NCBI GenBank assembly: GCA_039801725.1
Contig: JBDRVE010000011.1
Span: 1-46,070 of the forward strand
DNA length: 46,070 bases
Reading direction: 5' to 3'
DNA from: a candidate division WOR-3 bacterium
Lineage (GTDB): Bacteria > Hydrothermota > Tepidihabitantia > Tepidihabitantales > DTDR01
Shown: piece by piece, positions 35,363-45,206 of the stretch
Position numbering within the stretch: the stretch's first letter is position 1
Layout: each line of letters starts with the position of its first letter
Translations under genes and position numbers: made by a program
The notes under the pieces: generated by a model
Seen by the model: only the letters and a program-made list of their open reading frames with translations
What the model was told of the DNA's origin: nothing
Database searches by the model: none

Positions 35363-35393
35363 TTCATTCAAGGCACACTTCCAAATTTTTTTT
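35363..35393 (+). terminator. 3' arm of the 16S stem followed by a T tract
   Basis: Bases 35363-35389 pair with 33742-33768, and the arm runs into eight consecutive T (35386-35393). It serves as the 3' half of the processing stem and may also end transcription, leaving 16S as its own transcription unit. Confidence 0.75.
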
Positions 35394-35466
35394 AATAAAT
35401 AACTTCTTTTTTTATCTCAAAATTAAATCCCACCTTAATAATTTCTCAAAAAATTATTTTTATAAA

Positions 35467-35495
35467 TTGACTTCTTCGGAAATATCTTTTAAAAT
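35467..35495 (+). promoter_or_regulatory. leaderless-type promoter of the rluD-topA-tamAB-priA run
   Basis: TTGACT at 35467-35472, 17-base spacer, TAAAAT at 35490-35495, eight bases, ATG at 35504. Confidence 0.8.
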
Positions 35496-35503
35496 TATCA
35501 ATT

Positions 35504-36478
35504 ATGGAAAAAATTTTTGAAAGAGAAGTTTCTTATAAGATGAGAGGGTTAAGGCTGGATAAGTATTTAATTTTATCGGGAATAGGTCTTTCGCGTAATC
35601 AGGTAAGTAAATTAATAAAAGAGGGTAAGGTTTTAGTTAATGAGATGAGAGTTAAGCCGAGTTATCAGGTTCAACCCAATGATAAAATCAAAGTATTTTA
35701 TGAGGTTAAAGAAGAGTTGAAAATTGAACCAGAAGATATTCCTTTAACCATTGTATATGAAGATGATGAGATTATTGTGATTGATAAACCGCCAGGAATT
35801 ATTGTCCATCCAGCAAGAGGTCATAATTCTGGAACATTGGTGAATGCTCTATTATATCATTGCCGGAAATTACCGGAGAGTAAAAGTTCAAAAATTCGGC
35901 CGGGAGTAATCCATCGGTTAGATAAAGATACTACCGGGCTTTTGGTTTTTGCCAAAACGGATGAGGCTCTTTCTTTTTTGGGTAAGGAATTAGAGAAGAG
36001 AAATTTTAACAGAGAATATTATGCTTTGGTATGGGGAAAAATGCCTTTTAAAAAGGGAGTAATTGAAGCACCAATTGGTCGAGACACAATTGATCGAAAG
36101 AAGATGGCTGTTACTCCCATTAATTCTAAAAAGGCAATCACTAATTTTTCGGTAGTTAAGGAATATCGCTTAGTTTCCTTATTAAAACTGAAACTTTTAA
36201 CCGGTCGAACGCACCAGATCCGTGTTCATTTAGACCATTATGGTCATCCGGTAGTTGGTGACCCTGATTATGGAACAAATTACTATCAAAGATATATTGA
36301 AGATGAGAAAGATTATCAATTGGCAAAGGAGATTATAAGAAGAGCAAAAAGGCAGATGTTGCACGCTTATTTATTAGGCTTTACCCATCCAAAAACAAGA
36401 AGATATATTGAATTTATTTCTGATTTACCACAGGATTTTAAAGAATTACTTTTGTTTTTAGAAGATTATGAAAGTTAA
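35504..36478 (+). CDS. rluD: RluA/RluD-family rRNA pseudouridine synthase
   Basis: A 324-residue enzyme that isomerises uridine in 23S rRNA. An S4 RNA-binding domain (LRLDKYLILSGIGLSRNQVSKLI, about 10-75) precedes the catalytic domain, with Asp140 in GVIHRLDKDTTGLLVFAKT. RTHQIRVHLDHYGHPVVGDPDYG is the second conserved block. The S4-plus-catalytic architecture and length fit RluD, which acts on the 1911-1917 region; RluA/RluC specificity cannot be excluded. Starts eight bases after a -10 box. Overlaps topA by 11 bases. Confidence 0.92.
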   Translation: MEKIFEREVSYKMRGLRLDKYLILSGIGLSRNQVSKLIKEGKVLVNEMRVKPSYQVQPNDKIKVFYEVKEELKIEPEDIPLTIVYEDDEIIVIDKPPGIIVHPARGHNSGTLVNALLYHCRKLPESKSSKIRPGVIHRLDKDTTGLLVFAKTDEALSFLGKELEKRNFNREYYALVWGKMPFKKGVIEAPIGRDTIDRKKMAVTPINSKKAITNFSVVKEYRLVSLLKLKLLTGRTHQIRVHLDHYGHPVVGDPDYGTNYYQRYIEDEKDYQLAKEIIRRAKRQMLHAYLLGFTHPKTRRYIEFISDLPQDFKELLLFLEDYES

Positions 36479-38447
36479 AGATTTAATAATTGTTGAATCA
36501 CCGACAAAGGCAGAAACAATCAAAAGAATTTTGAAAGATAAATACCAAGTTATCGCTTCGAAAGGTCATATTAAAGACCTGCCTAAAAGCAAATTGGGAA
36601 TTGATTTAACCAATTCTTTTGAGCCAAATTTTATTTTGATAAAAGGGAAAGGTAAAATAGCAGAAGAACTTAAAAAATCAGCCAAAAAAGCCGAGAGGAT
36701 TTATTTAGGTTGCGATCCCGATCGGGAAGGAGAAGCAATCGCCTATCATATTTTTTCGATAATTAACCAAGACCACAAAGAGATTAAAAGAATTCTTATT
36801 TATGAGATTACCAAAAAGGGAATTGAGGAAGCCCTGGCGAATCCGCAAGAAATTGATATGAATAAAGTATCCTCTCATAAGGCACGAAGAGTTTTGGATC
36901 GGTTGGTTGGTTATTTGGTAAGCCCTTTACTTTGGAAAATTTTTGGTCAAAAAAATCTTTCGGCTGGTCGGGTTCAGACAGTCGCTTTAAGGATTCTTTG
37001 TGAAAGAGAAAAGGAGATAGAAGAGTTTGTTCCGCAAGAGTATTGGCTAATCTATGGTAACTTTGAAAATAAAGATAAAAAATTAATAAAAGGTTTATTA
37101 AAAAAGATAGATGACAAGGAAATTGAAATAAAAAATGAAAAAGAAGCCGAAGAGATAATTAAGGAAATAGAAAAGATTGGTCAATTTATTGTTAAGAAAA
37201 GAATAGAAAAAATAAGAGATTATGAACCGCCACCGCCATTTATTACCGCCACTTTACAACAAGAGGCGGCAAGGATATTAGGTTTTTCTTCTAAAAAGAC
37301 AATGGTGATTGCCCAAAGATTATTTGAAGGTGTCCAATTGGAAGATGAGATGGTTGGTCTTATTACCTATCCCCGAACCGATTCCTTTCGAATTAACGAT
37401 GATTTTTTAAATAAAATTAGAAATTATATAAAAGAAAATTATGGTAAGGAATATTTAAATAAAGAAGTAAGAAAGTTTAAAGAAAAGAAATTTACCCAAG
37501 GTGCCCACGAAGCAATTAGACCCACTGATTTAAATAAAAATCCCGAAGCAATAAAAAAATATTTGACCGAAGATGAATATGAGTTATATAAATTAATTTA
37601 TCTTCGTACTTTGGCAACCCAAATGGTTCCAGCGGTTTATCGGGATATAAAAATTGAAATCCAAGGAGAAAGGGATAAAATTTATTCTTTTGTAAGTGAG
37701 GGGTTTTTAAGAATTTTTGATGGTTATGAGAAGATATATTACGAAGAGAGAAAAGAAAAGCCAATTATTGAAATAAAAGAAGGTGAAGTTTTAGATTTGA
37801 AAGAACTTATTAAGGAACAGCATTTTACCCAACCACCACCTCGTTATACCGAAGCCACTCTTATAAAGAAATTAGAAAAACACGGAATTGGTCGACCATC
37901 TACTTATGCGGTAATTGTCAGCACCCTTTTTGAAAGAAAATATGTAAAAAAAGAGAATAAGACTTTATACCCAACAGAATTAGGTAAATTGGTAAATGAG
38001 ATTTTAATTCCCCGTTTTCCTGATATATTTAATATTAATTTTACTAAACTAATGGAAGAAGATTTAGACAGAATTGAGGAAGGAAAAGAAGATTGGGTAA
38101 GAGTTGTTAAAAAATTTTATGAACCCTTTACCAGTGATTTAACAAATTTTGAAAGGGATATTGAGAATTTAAAAAAAGAGATTTTAAAAGAGATTGATGA
38201 AACCTGTCCGCAATGTGGTAAAAAATTACAGATTCGCTATGGAAGGTTTGGAAAATTTATTGCTTGTCTTGACTATCCTAAATGTTCCTATGTAAAAAAG
38301 GAGTTAAATTATTTGGATGAAAATTGTCCCCTTTGTGGCAAAAAATTGGTTTATCGTAAATCCCGTTTTGGAGTTTTTATTGCCTGCTCGGGATTTCCTG
38401 AATGTAATTATATTAAAAAAGAGAATGGCATTAATAATAATTCTTAA
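36468..38447 (+). CDS. topA: DNA topoisomerase I
   Basis: A type IA topoisomerase of 659 residues that relaxes negative supercoils. The TOPRIM domain begins IIVESPTKAETIKRIL and has CDPDREGEAIAYHI with the metal-binding acidic residues. The active-site tyrosine is Tyr301 in ITYPRTDSFRI. Later blocks are EAIRPT and the YTEATLIKKLEKHGIGRPSTYA helix. Two C-terminal zinc-ribbon modules follow (CPQCGKKLQIRYGRFGKFIAC...CSY and CPLCGKKLVYRKSRFGVFIACSG...CNY). E. coli TopA is longer, with more C-terminal repeats; the two-ribbon form is common elsewhere. Confidence 0.96.
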   Translation: MKVKDLIIVESPTKAETIKRILKDKYQVIASKGHIKDLPKSKLGIDLTNSFEPNFILIKGKGKIAEELKKSAKKAERIYLGCDPDREGEAIAYHIFSIINQDHKEIKRILIYEITKKGIEEALANPQEIDMNKVSSHKARRVLDRLVGYLVSPLLWKIFGQKNLSAGRVQTVALRILCEREKEIEEFVPQEYWLIYGNFENKDKKLIKGLLKKIDDKEIEIKNEKEAEEIIKEIEKIGQFIVKKRIEKIRDYEPPPPFITATLQQEAARILGFSSKKTMVIAQRLFEGVQLEDEMVGLITYPRTDSFRINDDFLNKIRNYIKENYGKEYLNKEVRKFKEKKFTQGAHEAIRPTDLNKNPEAIKKYLTEDEYELYKLIYLRTLATQMVPAVYRDIKIEIQGERDKIYSFVSEGFLRIFDGYEKIYYEERKEKPIIEIKEGEVLDLKELIKEQHFTQPPPRYTEATLIKKLEKHGIGRPSTYAVIVSTLFERKYVKKENKTLYPTELGKLVNEILIPRFPDIFNINFTKLMEEDLDRIEEGKEDWVRVVKKFYEPFTSDLTNFERDIENLKKEILKEIDETCPQCGKKLQIRYGRFGKFIACLDYPKCSYVKKELNYLDENCPLCGKKLVYRKSRFGVFIACSGFPECNYIKKENGINNNS

Positions 38448-40050
38448 TCTCTTTTTCTTACCAATTGAAAAAATTGTCTTTTATGGCAATAAGAGTTTTA
38501 AAAGCAAAAGATTATTAGAAATCCTTCCTTACAAAATAAAAACTGAATATGAGAAAGAAATTGTTAGCGAAGGAGAAGAAAGATTAAAAAGGTTTTATCA
38601 TTCAAAGGGATTTATTTTTGTCCAAATTGAAACCAAGATTGATAGCACCAAAAAGGGAATAATTATTAAATATCTTATCCACGAGGAAGAACGACCAAAG
38701 ATTAGCGAAATAAATTTTTCAGGCATTGAAAAAAAAGAAGTAATAAATTTATTTCCCTTTCCTAAATATTATGAGCCAGAAAAGATTGAAGAGATAAAAA
38801 TTAAATTGTTAAAATATTTTAAAGAAAAAGGGTACTATTATGTCACCATTGAGTATGATACTTTATTAAGGGATAAAGAGTTAATTCTTAATTTTAATAT
38901 AAATAAAAAAGAGGTTTGTTATTTTAAGAATATTCAACTTAAAGGAATAAATAATATCCGTCCAAAGACTATTTTTCGTCTGTTAGAAGTAAAAAGGGGA
39001 GATAAATTCTCGGAAAGAAAAATTGAAAAATCTTTAACCAATCTTTATCAGAGCAATCTTTTCAGTAAAATCTATTATCTTTTAATTCCCGATAGTATCT
39101 ATCAGGAAAGTTTAAATTTGGTATTTTATTTCTCCACTCAAAAAACAAGAACTCTTGGTTTAGGTTTTGGTTATGGTTTTCCACCTTCTCGGCTACTCTT
39201 TTCATTGGAGAGTGGCTATTTCAATTTTCTTAATCGGGGTCAGGAGTTAAAACTTATTCAAGAATTTAGTCCAACAATAAATTTTAAAGAAAGTGAATTG
39301 AATCTTCGTTTATCCTATTTAGTTCCCTTTTTGGGTATGAGAAAGATAAATTTCTTTTTTTATCCCTTTTTAATTTATGAAAAAAAGGAAAAAGAGAAGA
39401 AGTTAGCAATTGGTGAAGAGATTGGCTTTTATTATGATTTAAGTAAAAATTGGCAGATAAGTATTTATAACCGGATGAAAAAAAGTTATTTCTTAGAAGA
39501 AGGTAAGATAACCAACTCCTTTATTATAAAGAATATCTTTGATACCCGCGACGATTATTTTTCTCCCGAAAAAGGTATCTATTTTTCGCCAGTAACAGAA
39601 ATTGCTGGTGGTTTCTTAAAAGGTGACAATGATTTTTATCGGCTTTATGGGGAATTCCGTAGTTTTTTAAAATTCCTTTCTTTTGTTATCTTTGCCCAGA
39701 GAAGTTTTTTAGGAAAGATAATTCCTTATGGAAGGACTTACGAAGTTCCTCTTTATGAAAAATTTCTTTTAGGTGGTCGTTATTCCTTGCGTGGTTATTT
39801 GGATAAGGAGTTTTCTTTAGATGAGGTTTTTTATCAAAATTTAGAACTACGTTTCAAATTAACAAAAATCTTTGGTTTTCTCTTATTTTTTGATTGGGGA
39901 ATAGTTGATAAGAATATGAAGAAAAGTTGTGGTTTGGGAATAAGGATTACGACACCGATCGGTCCTTTACGAATAGATTACGGAAATAAAACCGAAGAAA
40001 TTTTTAAAAGTTTTGGTAAAATCTATTTAGGTTTAGGTAATGTTTTTTAA
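38425..40050 (+). CDS. Omp85-family outer membrane protein, TamA-like
   Basis: The ATG at 38425 gives 541 residues with a hydrophobic signal (ALIIILNLFFLP); an in-frame ATG at 38317 lies inside topA and lacks a signal. Residues about 15-250 look like three POTRA domains (KIVFYGNKSFKSKRLLEILP, ISEINFSGIEKKEVINLF, NIQLKGINNIRPKTIFRLLEVKRGDKFS). The rest forms a 16-strand barrel, including the loop-6 motif GGRYSLRGY and a C-terminal strand ending IYLGLGNVF. Three POTRA domains and the following TamB-like gene favour TamA over BamA (five POTRA). TamA/TamB act in outer-membrane lipid transport or protein insertion. Confidence 0.85.
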   Translation: MALIIILNLFFLPIEKIVFYGNKSFKSKRLLEILPYKIKTEYEKEIVSEGEERLKRFYHSKGFIFVQIETKIDSTKKGIIIKYLIHEEERPKISEINFSGIEKKEVINLFPFPKYYEPEKIEEIKIKLLKYFKEKGYYYVTIEYDTLLRDKELILNFNINKKEVCYFKNIQLKGINNIRPKTIFRLLEVKRGDKFSERKIEKSLTNLYQSNLFSKIYYLLIPDSIYQESLNLVFYFSTQKTRTLGLGFGYGFPPSRLLFSLESGYFNFLNRGQELKLIQEFSPTINFKESELNLRLSYLVPFLGMRKINFFFYPFLIYEKKEKEKKLAIGEEIGFYYDLSKNWQISIYNRMKKSYFLEEGKITNSFIIKNIFDTRDDYFSPEKGIYFSPVTEIAGGFLKGDNDFYRLYGEFRSFLKFLSFVIFAQRSFLGKIIPYGRTYEVPLYEKFLLGGRYSLRGYLDKEFSLDEVFYQNLELRFKLTKIFGFLLFFDWGIVDKNMKKSCGLGIRITTPIGPLRIDYGNKTEEIFKSFGKIYLGLGNVF

Positions 40051-43000
40051 AAAGGGTTATTTTATTTCCATTTTAATAATTATCTTTCTTTTAATTATTT
40101 ATTTTGCTCTTTTCTTTACAACTAAAAATTACTTATTACCAAAATTGCTAAAAGGAATTGGAATAAAAGAGGTTAAAAAACTGGAATTATCACCCCTTTT
40201 TAACCAAATTATTATCTCCGAAGGAAAAGGCGATTTCTTAAATTTTCAAAAAGCCGAAATAAAATTTTATCCCCTTGTGATTTTTCAAAGAAAAATTGTT
40301 ATTGAAAAATTTGTTTTAGAAAAATTAGCAATTAAGATTCCAGAAAAGAAAGAAGAAATAAAAGAAGGGAAGGAGACCAAAAAAGAGATTACCTTTATTT
40401 TACCCTTATTTTTAAAAGAGATTGAAATAAGAGAGATAATTTTCCAAGATTTTAATTTTAAAAGAGAGAAGTTGGAGTTAAGAAATTTGAAAATTAGCCT
40501 TTTTGGGATTTTAAAGGATGGGAAAATAACCGGTAGAATAAATGAAATCTCCGGTGAAGTTTCTTATGATAAATATAATTATCCTTTTTCTCTTTTAAAA
40601 ACCGATTTAGAATTAAATAATGAAAAATTTTCACTTACCAATTTAAATTTAATAGCAAAAAATTCTTTTCTTTATGGAGAGGTTAGTTATAATTGGAAAG
40701 ATAGCAAATGGCAGATAAAGATTGACAGTTCCTTTTTAAATCTCCGAGATTTTCTTGATTACCAAGGAGAAGGAAAAATTAAAGGTATTTTGTTAATCAA
40801 AGATAACAAGTATAATGGTGAGATAGATATTTTCTTTAAAAAGGTAAAAATTGTTAAAGAGATCGAGGATATTGAGGGAAAATTTAGTTTTTTAGACCAA
40901 ATAGTTTCTTACGAGTTAAAAGGAAAAATATTTGGCTCTTCTTTTAACACCAAAGGAAAATTTAATATTGAAGACTTCTCTTATAATTTAATTACCGAAA
41001 TTTTTAATTTAAAAAATCTTTTCCCCTTTGAACTTAAAAAAGGAAAAATAGAAATTAGTGGTAAGAAATTTATTTTAGTTAACTTCAAATTGGATTTAAC
41101 TTTTTTTGATGAGAAGATTGATTTCTTAAAAGGTGAAGGAATTTATCAAGATAGAAAGGTTTTTATCAAAAATCTGGTTGGCAAAGGAAAAGAGGTTTCT
41201 TTTTCTTTGAAAGGAGAGTTAAGCAAAGAAAAAATATTAATTACCGCCGAGATAACCAAATTACCTTTAACAATTGTTAATACTTTCTTTTCCAAAGAAC
41301 TTAAGGGAATTATAAAAGGAAAGGGAGATTTTGTTTATGAGAAAAAAACCCTTTCAATAAAGGGTAAATGGCAGATAGAGGATTTTTCTTTTAAAGAGGT
41401 AAATCTATCCTTTAAAGATTTTAAATTTTTGGGCAATTTTTCTTTAAAAGAGAGGATAGATTTAGAAGGAGAAATAAATTTAAAAGAACTAAAAACTCCT
41501 TATTTATCTCTTGATACCTTAAAAATCAATTCCTTTCTTAAAGATTTTCAATTAATAGCCTTTCTTAATAGTTCCTTTTTAAAGATTGATGGTAATTTTC
41601 TTAGCAATCTCAAAGATAGTCTATTATTTTCTTTAACAGAGGTTGAATTTGTTTTTAATGGCAATCGTTTTCAGAATAAAACTCCGGTAATTATTGAAAT
41701 AAAAGAGAATAGTTTTAAATTGGAAAATTTCAATCTAAAATATGGTGAAGGCGAATTGGTTTTTAATTTAGAAAAAGAAAGGGATATTTTAAGATTAACA
41801 AGTGAAATAAAAACCTTTCCGTTAGAGAATTTCTTTTTAATCAGCAAAAAGAGAAAGGAACTTTTTGGCAAAGTAAATAGCCAAATTCTTTTAACTTACG
41901 ATTTGAAAAAGAAGCATTTAAGCAATTTTCTTTTAAATACGAAAATTTTTGATTGTCAATTTCAGAAATTATCCTTTGATTCCCTTATTGGCAATTTCTC
42001 TTTGGCAGGCGAAACAATTATTTTAAAAAACCTTTCCTTTTTTAAAGAAGGTAAGGAATCGAAGATATATGGTTTCTTAATCTACGATTTTGTAAAAAGG
42101 GAATTGGTTAGTGAAGATATAACAATTGAATTAGAAAATTTTCCCAGCGAGATTATCTTTTTCATTCCCGATATCTTAATTGCCCAAGAAGGTAAGATTA
42201 ATGGTAAAATAAGTTTGGGAGGGAATTTAAGAAACCCAAAAATGAGCGGAAAGGCGAGTTTAACTGGTGGCGAGATAATCTTGAAAATTCCCGAAGTTAA
42301 GATAAAAGATGTTTCGGCAACAATTATCTTTTCCGAAAGGGATATTATTTTTCACCAAATCTTAGGAAAAGTAAAAGAAGGCGAAGTTTTTGCTAATGGC
42401 TTTATTAGATTTGGTGAATTTTTTCAAATTGATACCTTATATAAAGATATTAAATTTACTAATCTGCCAGTAACTTATGAGAAAGATTTCATCGGTGTTA
42501 TCAGCGGTGATGCTTTTCTTTCTTTAAACAAAGATAATTATTTAAAAATTGTTGGCGATGCTGAAATTAAAGAGGCTTTAGTTACCATTCCTTTTGGAGC
42601 AAAAAGGGAAGGCGAAATAAAAGAACCCGATACTTTATTAGAATTGGACTTAACTTTTAAAGGAGAGAGAAATATCTGGTTAAGGAATAAAAATGCCGAT
42701 GTTGAGTTAGGGGTCGATTTTAATCTCAAATTAAAAAAGGGCAAATTTATATATAGTGGCAAGATAAATACGAGGCAGGGATATCTTTATTATTTAGGAA
42801 GGAGTTTGGAATTAAAGGAAGGAGAGATTGTTTTTGAAAACATTACCAATTTTGACCCAAGGGTTTATTTGGTTGGTTCTTTAACCACTAAGCCGATAAC
42901 CTATCAAAATAGAAAAGAAAGATTTAAAATCTTTTTGGAGGTTAGTGGTTATCTCTCGGCTCCTAATTTTAATCTATCTTCTGAACCACCCTATTTAAGT

Positions 43001-43384
43001 CAAGAAGAGATTATTAGTTATTTAGGCTTATCTTTCACACCCGAAGAACTTAAAAATTGGGAAGAGAAAGACATCTTTTTAGATATCTTACAGGATAGAA
43101 TATTATCCTATTTTGAAAAAGAGACTTCTGAAAGGTTAAGAAAGTATATTGGTCTTGACTATTTCCGATTAGAGAGTAGTTTTCGGGGAGAGCCCTATTT
43201 AAGACTTTCGGTTGGCAAATATCTTGGTGAGAAATTATATTTCAGTTATACCCATAGTTTCATTGAGGAGAAACAGGATGTCTTTCGGGCAGAATATTAT
43301 CTAAATAAAAATAATCAGATAATTGGTGAAAGAAATGAGTTTGGTAAAACAGTAATAAAATACCTTTTTTATTTCCGATTTTAA
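40040..43384 (+). CDS. TamB/AsmA-like intermembrane protein
   Basis: A 1114-residue protein with one N-terminal membrane anchor (about residues 7-29), then a very long run of alternating beta strands forming the hydrophobic groove of the AsmA-like/TamB family. The C-terminal TamB domain (former DUF490) is recognisable in EGKINGKISLGGNLRNPKMSGKASLTGGEI and in GYLSAPNFNLSSEPPYLSQEEIISYLGL, ending YYLNKNNQIIGERNEFGKTVIKYLFYFRF. It would span the periplasm and move phospholipids to the outer membrane, partnering the TamA-like barrel. It overlaps that gene by 11 bases. Length is close to E. coli TamB (about 1259). Confidence 0.88.
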   Translation: MFFKKGYFISILIIIFLLIIYFALFFTTKNYLLPKLLKGIGIKEVKKLELSPLFNQIIISEGKGDFLNFQKAEIKFYPLVIFQRKIVIEKFVLEKLAIKIPEKKEEIKEGKETKKEITFILPLFLKEIEIREIIFQDFNFKREKLELRNLKISLFGILKDGKITGRINEISGEVSYDKYNYPFSLLKTDLELNNEKFSLTNLNLIAKNSFLYGEVSYNWKDSKWQIKIDSSFLNLRDFLDYQGEGKIKGILLIKDNKYNGEIDIFFKKVKIVKEIEDIEGKFSFLDQIVSYELKGKIFGSSFNTKGKFNIEDFSYNLITEIFNLKNLFPFELKKGKIEISGKKFILVNFKLDLTFFDEKIDFLKGEGIYQDRKVFIKNLVGKGKEVSFSLKGELSKEKILITAEITKLPLTIVNTFFSKELKGIIKGKGDFVYEKKTLSIKGKWQIEDFSFKEVNLSFKDFKFLGNFSLKERIDLEGEINLKELKTPYLSLDTLKINSFLKDFQLIAFLNSSFLKIDGNFLSNLKDSLLFSLTEVEFVFNGNRFQNKTPVIIEIKENSFKLENFNLKYGEGELVFNLEKERDILRLTSEIKTFPLENFFLISKKRKELFGKVNSQILLTYDLKKKHLSNFLLNTKIFDCQFQKLSFDSLIGNFSLAGETIILKNLSFFKEGKESKIYGFLIYDFVKRELVSEDITIELENFPSEIIFFIPDILIAQEGKINGKISLGGNLRNPKMSGKASLTGGEIILKIPEVKIKDVSATIIFSERDIIFHQILGKVKEGEVFANGFIRFGEFFQIDTLYKDIKFTNLPVTYEKDFIGVISGDAFLSLNKDNYLKIVGDAEIKEALVTIPFGAKREGEIKEPDTLLELDLTFKGERNIWLRNKNADVELGVDFNLKLKKGKFIYSGKINTRQGYLYYLGRSLELKEGEIVFENITNFDPRVYLVGSLTTKPITYQNRKERFKIFLEVSGYLSAPNFNLSSEPPYLSQEEIISYLGLSFTPEELKNWEEKDIFLDILQDRILSYFEKETSERLRKYIGLDYFRLESSFRGEPYLRLSVGKYLGEKLYFSYTHSFIEEKQDVFRAEYYLNKNNQIIGERNEFGKTVIKYLFYFRF

Positions 43385-45205
43385 ATGGTTGGCAAAATAG
43401 CAATTTATGGTCTCTCCTTAAAGCCCTTAGATTATCTTTTGCCTGAAAGGTTTCTAAAAGAAGTTAGTTTAGGCTCTTTGGTAAAAGTTCCTTTAAAAGA
43501 AAAAGAATATTATGGTATCCTTCTTGATTTTAAAGAAGAAAGCAAAGAGAAAGAATTGAAAGAGATTAAAGAAGTGATTATAAAAGATTTTCTACCAAAA
43601 AAGTTATTACGATTAATAAAAACAACTACTCGTTATTATTTTTTAGAGATTAGTGATTTATTAAATTATATTTTACCTAAAAATTTAATTAAAAATCTCG
43701 TTAAAGAAAAAGAGGAATTTCCTTTAGCCCAAGAAGAAAAGGAGATTAAAAAGATAACCCCTTATTTATTTTGGCAATATCCCGATTTTAAACTTTTCAA
43801 AAAGTTTTTTCCCATTATTGAAAAACTGATTAAAAATAATAAAAGCATCTTACTAATCTTTCCTACCTTTGAGATTTTAAACAATTATTATCAATTCTTT
43901 TTAGAGAATTTTCCCAACAAAGATATTAATCTTTATCAATACCATTATCAAATCAAAAAAAAAGAGGAGATAAATATTTGGAAAGAGATAAGAAAGGGCA
44001 AGAGTTGTCTTCTCTTTTCTATCAGGCAGGGAATATTTTTACCCTTTTTAAATTTGGGTGCCATCTTTCTTTTCTTTGAAGATATACCCATTTATAAAGA
44101 ATGGGAAAGGAAAATCCATTTTGATGTAAGGAAGGTTGCCCAATTTCGTGCCTATTTAGAAGGTATTCCTTTATTTATCTTTACACCCAGTCCCAGTTTA
44201 GAACTTTTCTATCAAATTCTTAAAAGAAGGATAAAAGTAATAAAAAAAGATAAAAGTTTTTTAGAGAGGAAAAAGATAATAGTTATCAAAAAAAGAACCG
44301 ATAAAATTTTGACCGACCAATTAAGAAAATTTCTTTTATATCAAAAAGATAACGAAAACTCCTTTTTATTAATACCGGAAAAGAGTTATAGTAAAATTGT
44401 TTATTGTGAAGATTGTGGCTATTTTCCCAAATGTCCAACTTGTGAGATTGCTCTTTCCTATTTTAAAAATCCGCCAAGGTTTGAATGCCCCTATTGTCGT
44501 TATCAAATAATCTTTGATACCTGTCCCAAATGTCAGAGTGAGAATTTCTATTATAAATATTTTGGCAAAGAGAAACTTTTAGAAGAGTTAGCAAAAGAAG
44601 GCTTTATTAACAAAGAGAATATTAAGATTGGTGGTTTCTTTGACACTCTCTCTTTAACTGCTAATTTAGATTTTTCGGCAATCTTAGATTACGAAAGACT
44701 TTTCTCTTATTTTGGCTATTTAAGTGAAGAAAGGGTTTTACAGATAATTATCTATCTTCTTAATAAAACAAAAGAAAATGGCTTTCTTCTTATTCACAAA
44801 AGGGATAAAAAAGAAGATGAGATTATAAAACTTCTAAAAAGAAAAAATTTAGAAGGTGCTTACTTATCAATCTTAAAGAAAAGAAAACATCTATCCTATC
44901 CACCTTTTTCTAAATTATTACTCATAAAAGTAATTGGTGAAAAAGAGAAACTAACAAAATCAGTATCCAAGATAAAAGAAAATATTGAAAAACTTTTAGA
45001 AGAAAAAATACTTGATAGTAAAGAGGTTAAGATTTTAGGTCCTTTAAAAATAATAAAAAGGAAAAGAAGAAAAAAGGTATATCAGTTTCTTTTAAAAATT
45101 CCCAAAAATATAAAAATTCACAACTATTTAAGTTTAGAAGATTTTAAAAATTTAAGGGTTAAGAATTTAGAGATAGAGATTGACTTTGAGCCGATAGATA
45201 TTTAA
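43385..45205 (+). CDS. priA: PriA-like primosomal protein with a degenerate helicase motor
   Basis: PriA restarts stalled replication forks. This 606-residue protein keeps the N-terminal 3' DNA-end-binding domain (SLKPLDYLLPE, LGSLVKVPLKEKEYYGILL), eight zinc-binding cysteines (CEDC, KCPTC, CPYC, CPKC) and the C-terminal domain (HLSYPPFSKLLLIKVIGE, ILGPLKIIKRKRRKKVYQFLLK). The motor motifs are gone. Where GVTGSGKT should be, residues 129-136 read FWQYPDFK. The DEEH box is FEDI (231-234), and the GTQM and GRAGR motifs are not recognisable. It therefore probably cannot bind or use ATP, as described for actinobacterial PriA, and may act as a loading scaffold. The ATG directly follows the tamB stop. 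Confidence 0.85.
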   Translation: MVGKIAIYGLSLKPLDYLLPERFLKEVSLGSLVKVPLKEKEYYGILLDFKEESKEKELKEIKEVIIKDFLPKKLLRLIKTTTRYYFLEISDLLNYILPKNLIKNLVKEKEEFPLAQEEKEIKKITPYLFWQYPDFKLFKKFFPIIEKLIKNNKSILLIFPTFEILNNYYQFFLENFPNKDINLYQYHYQIKKKEEINIWKEIRKGKSCLLFSIRQGIFLPFLNLGAIFLFFEDIPIYKEWERKIHFDVRKVAQFRAYLEGIPLFIFTPSPSLELFYQILKRRIKVIKKDKSFLERKKIIVIKKRTDKILTDQLRKFLLYQKDNENSFLLIPEKSYSKIVYCEDCGYFPKCPTCEIALSYFKNPPRFECPYCRYQIIFDTCPKCQSENFYYKYFGKEKLLEELAKEGFINKENIKIGGFFDTLSLTANLDFSAILDYERLFSYFGYLSEERVLQIIIYLLNKTKENGFLLIHKRDKKEDEIIKLLKRKNLEGAYLSILKKRKHLSYPPFSKLLLIKVIGEKEKLTKSVSKIKENIEKLLEEKILDSKEVKILGPLKIIKRKRRKKVYQFLLKIPKNIKIHNYLSLEDFKNLRVKNLEIEIDFEPIDI

Positions 45206-45206
45206 A

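Noticed and set aside
38317-38424. An upstream start for the TamA-like protein inside topA
   Set aside because: It would bury the hydrophobic signal peptide that begins at the ATG at 38425.
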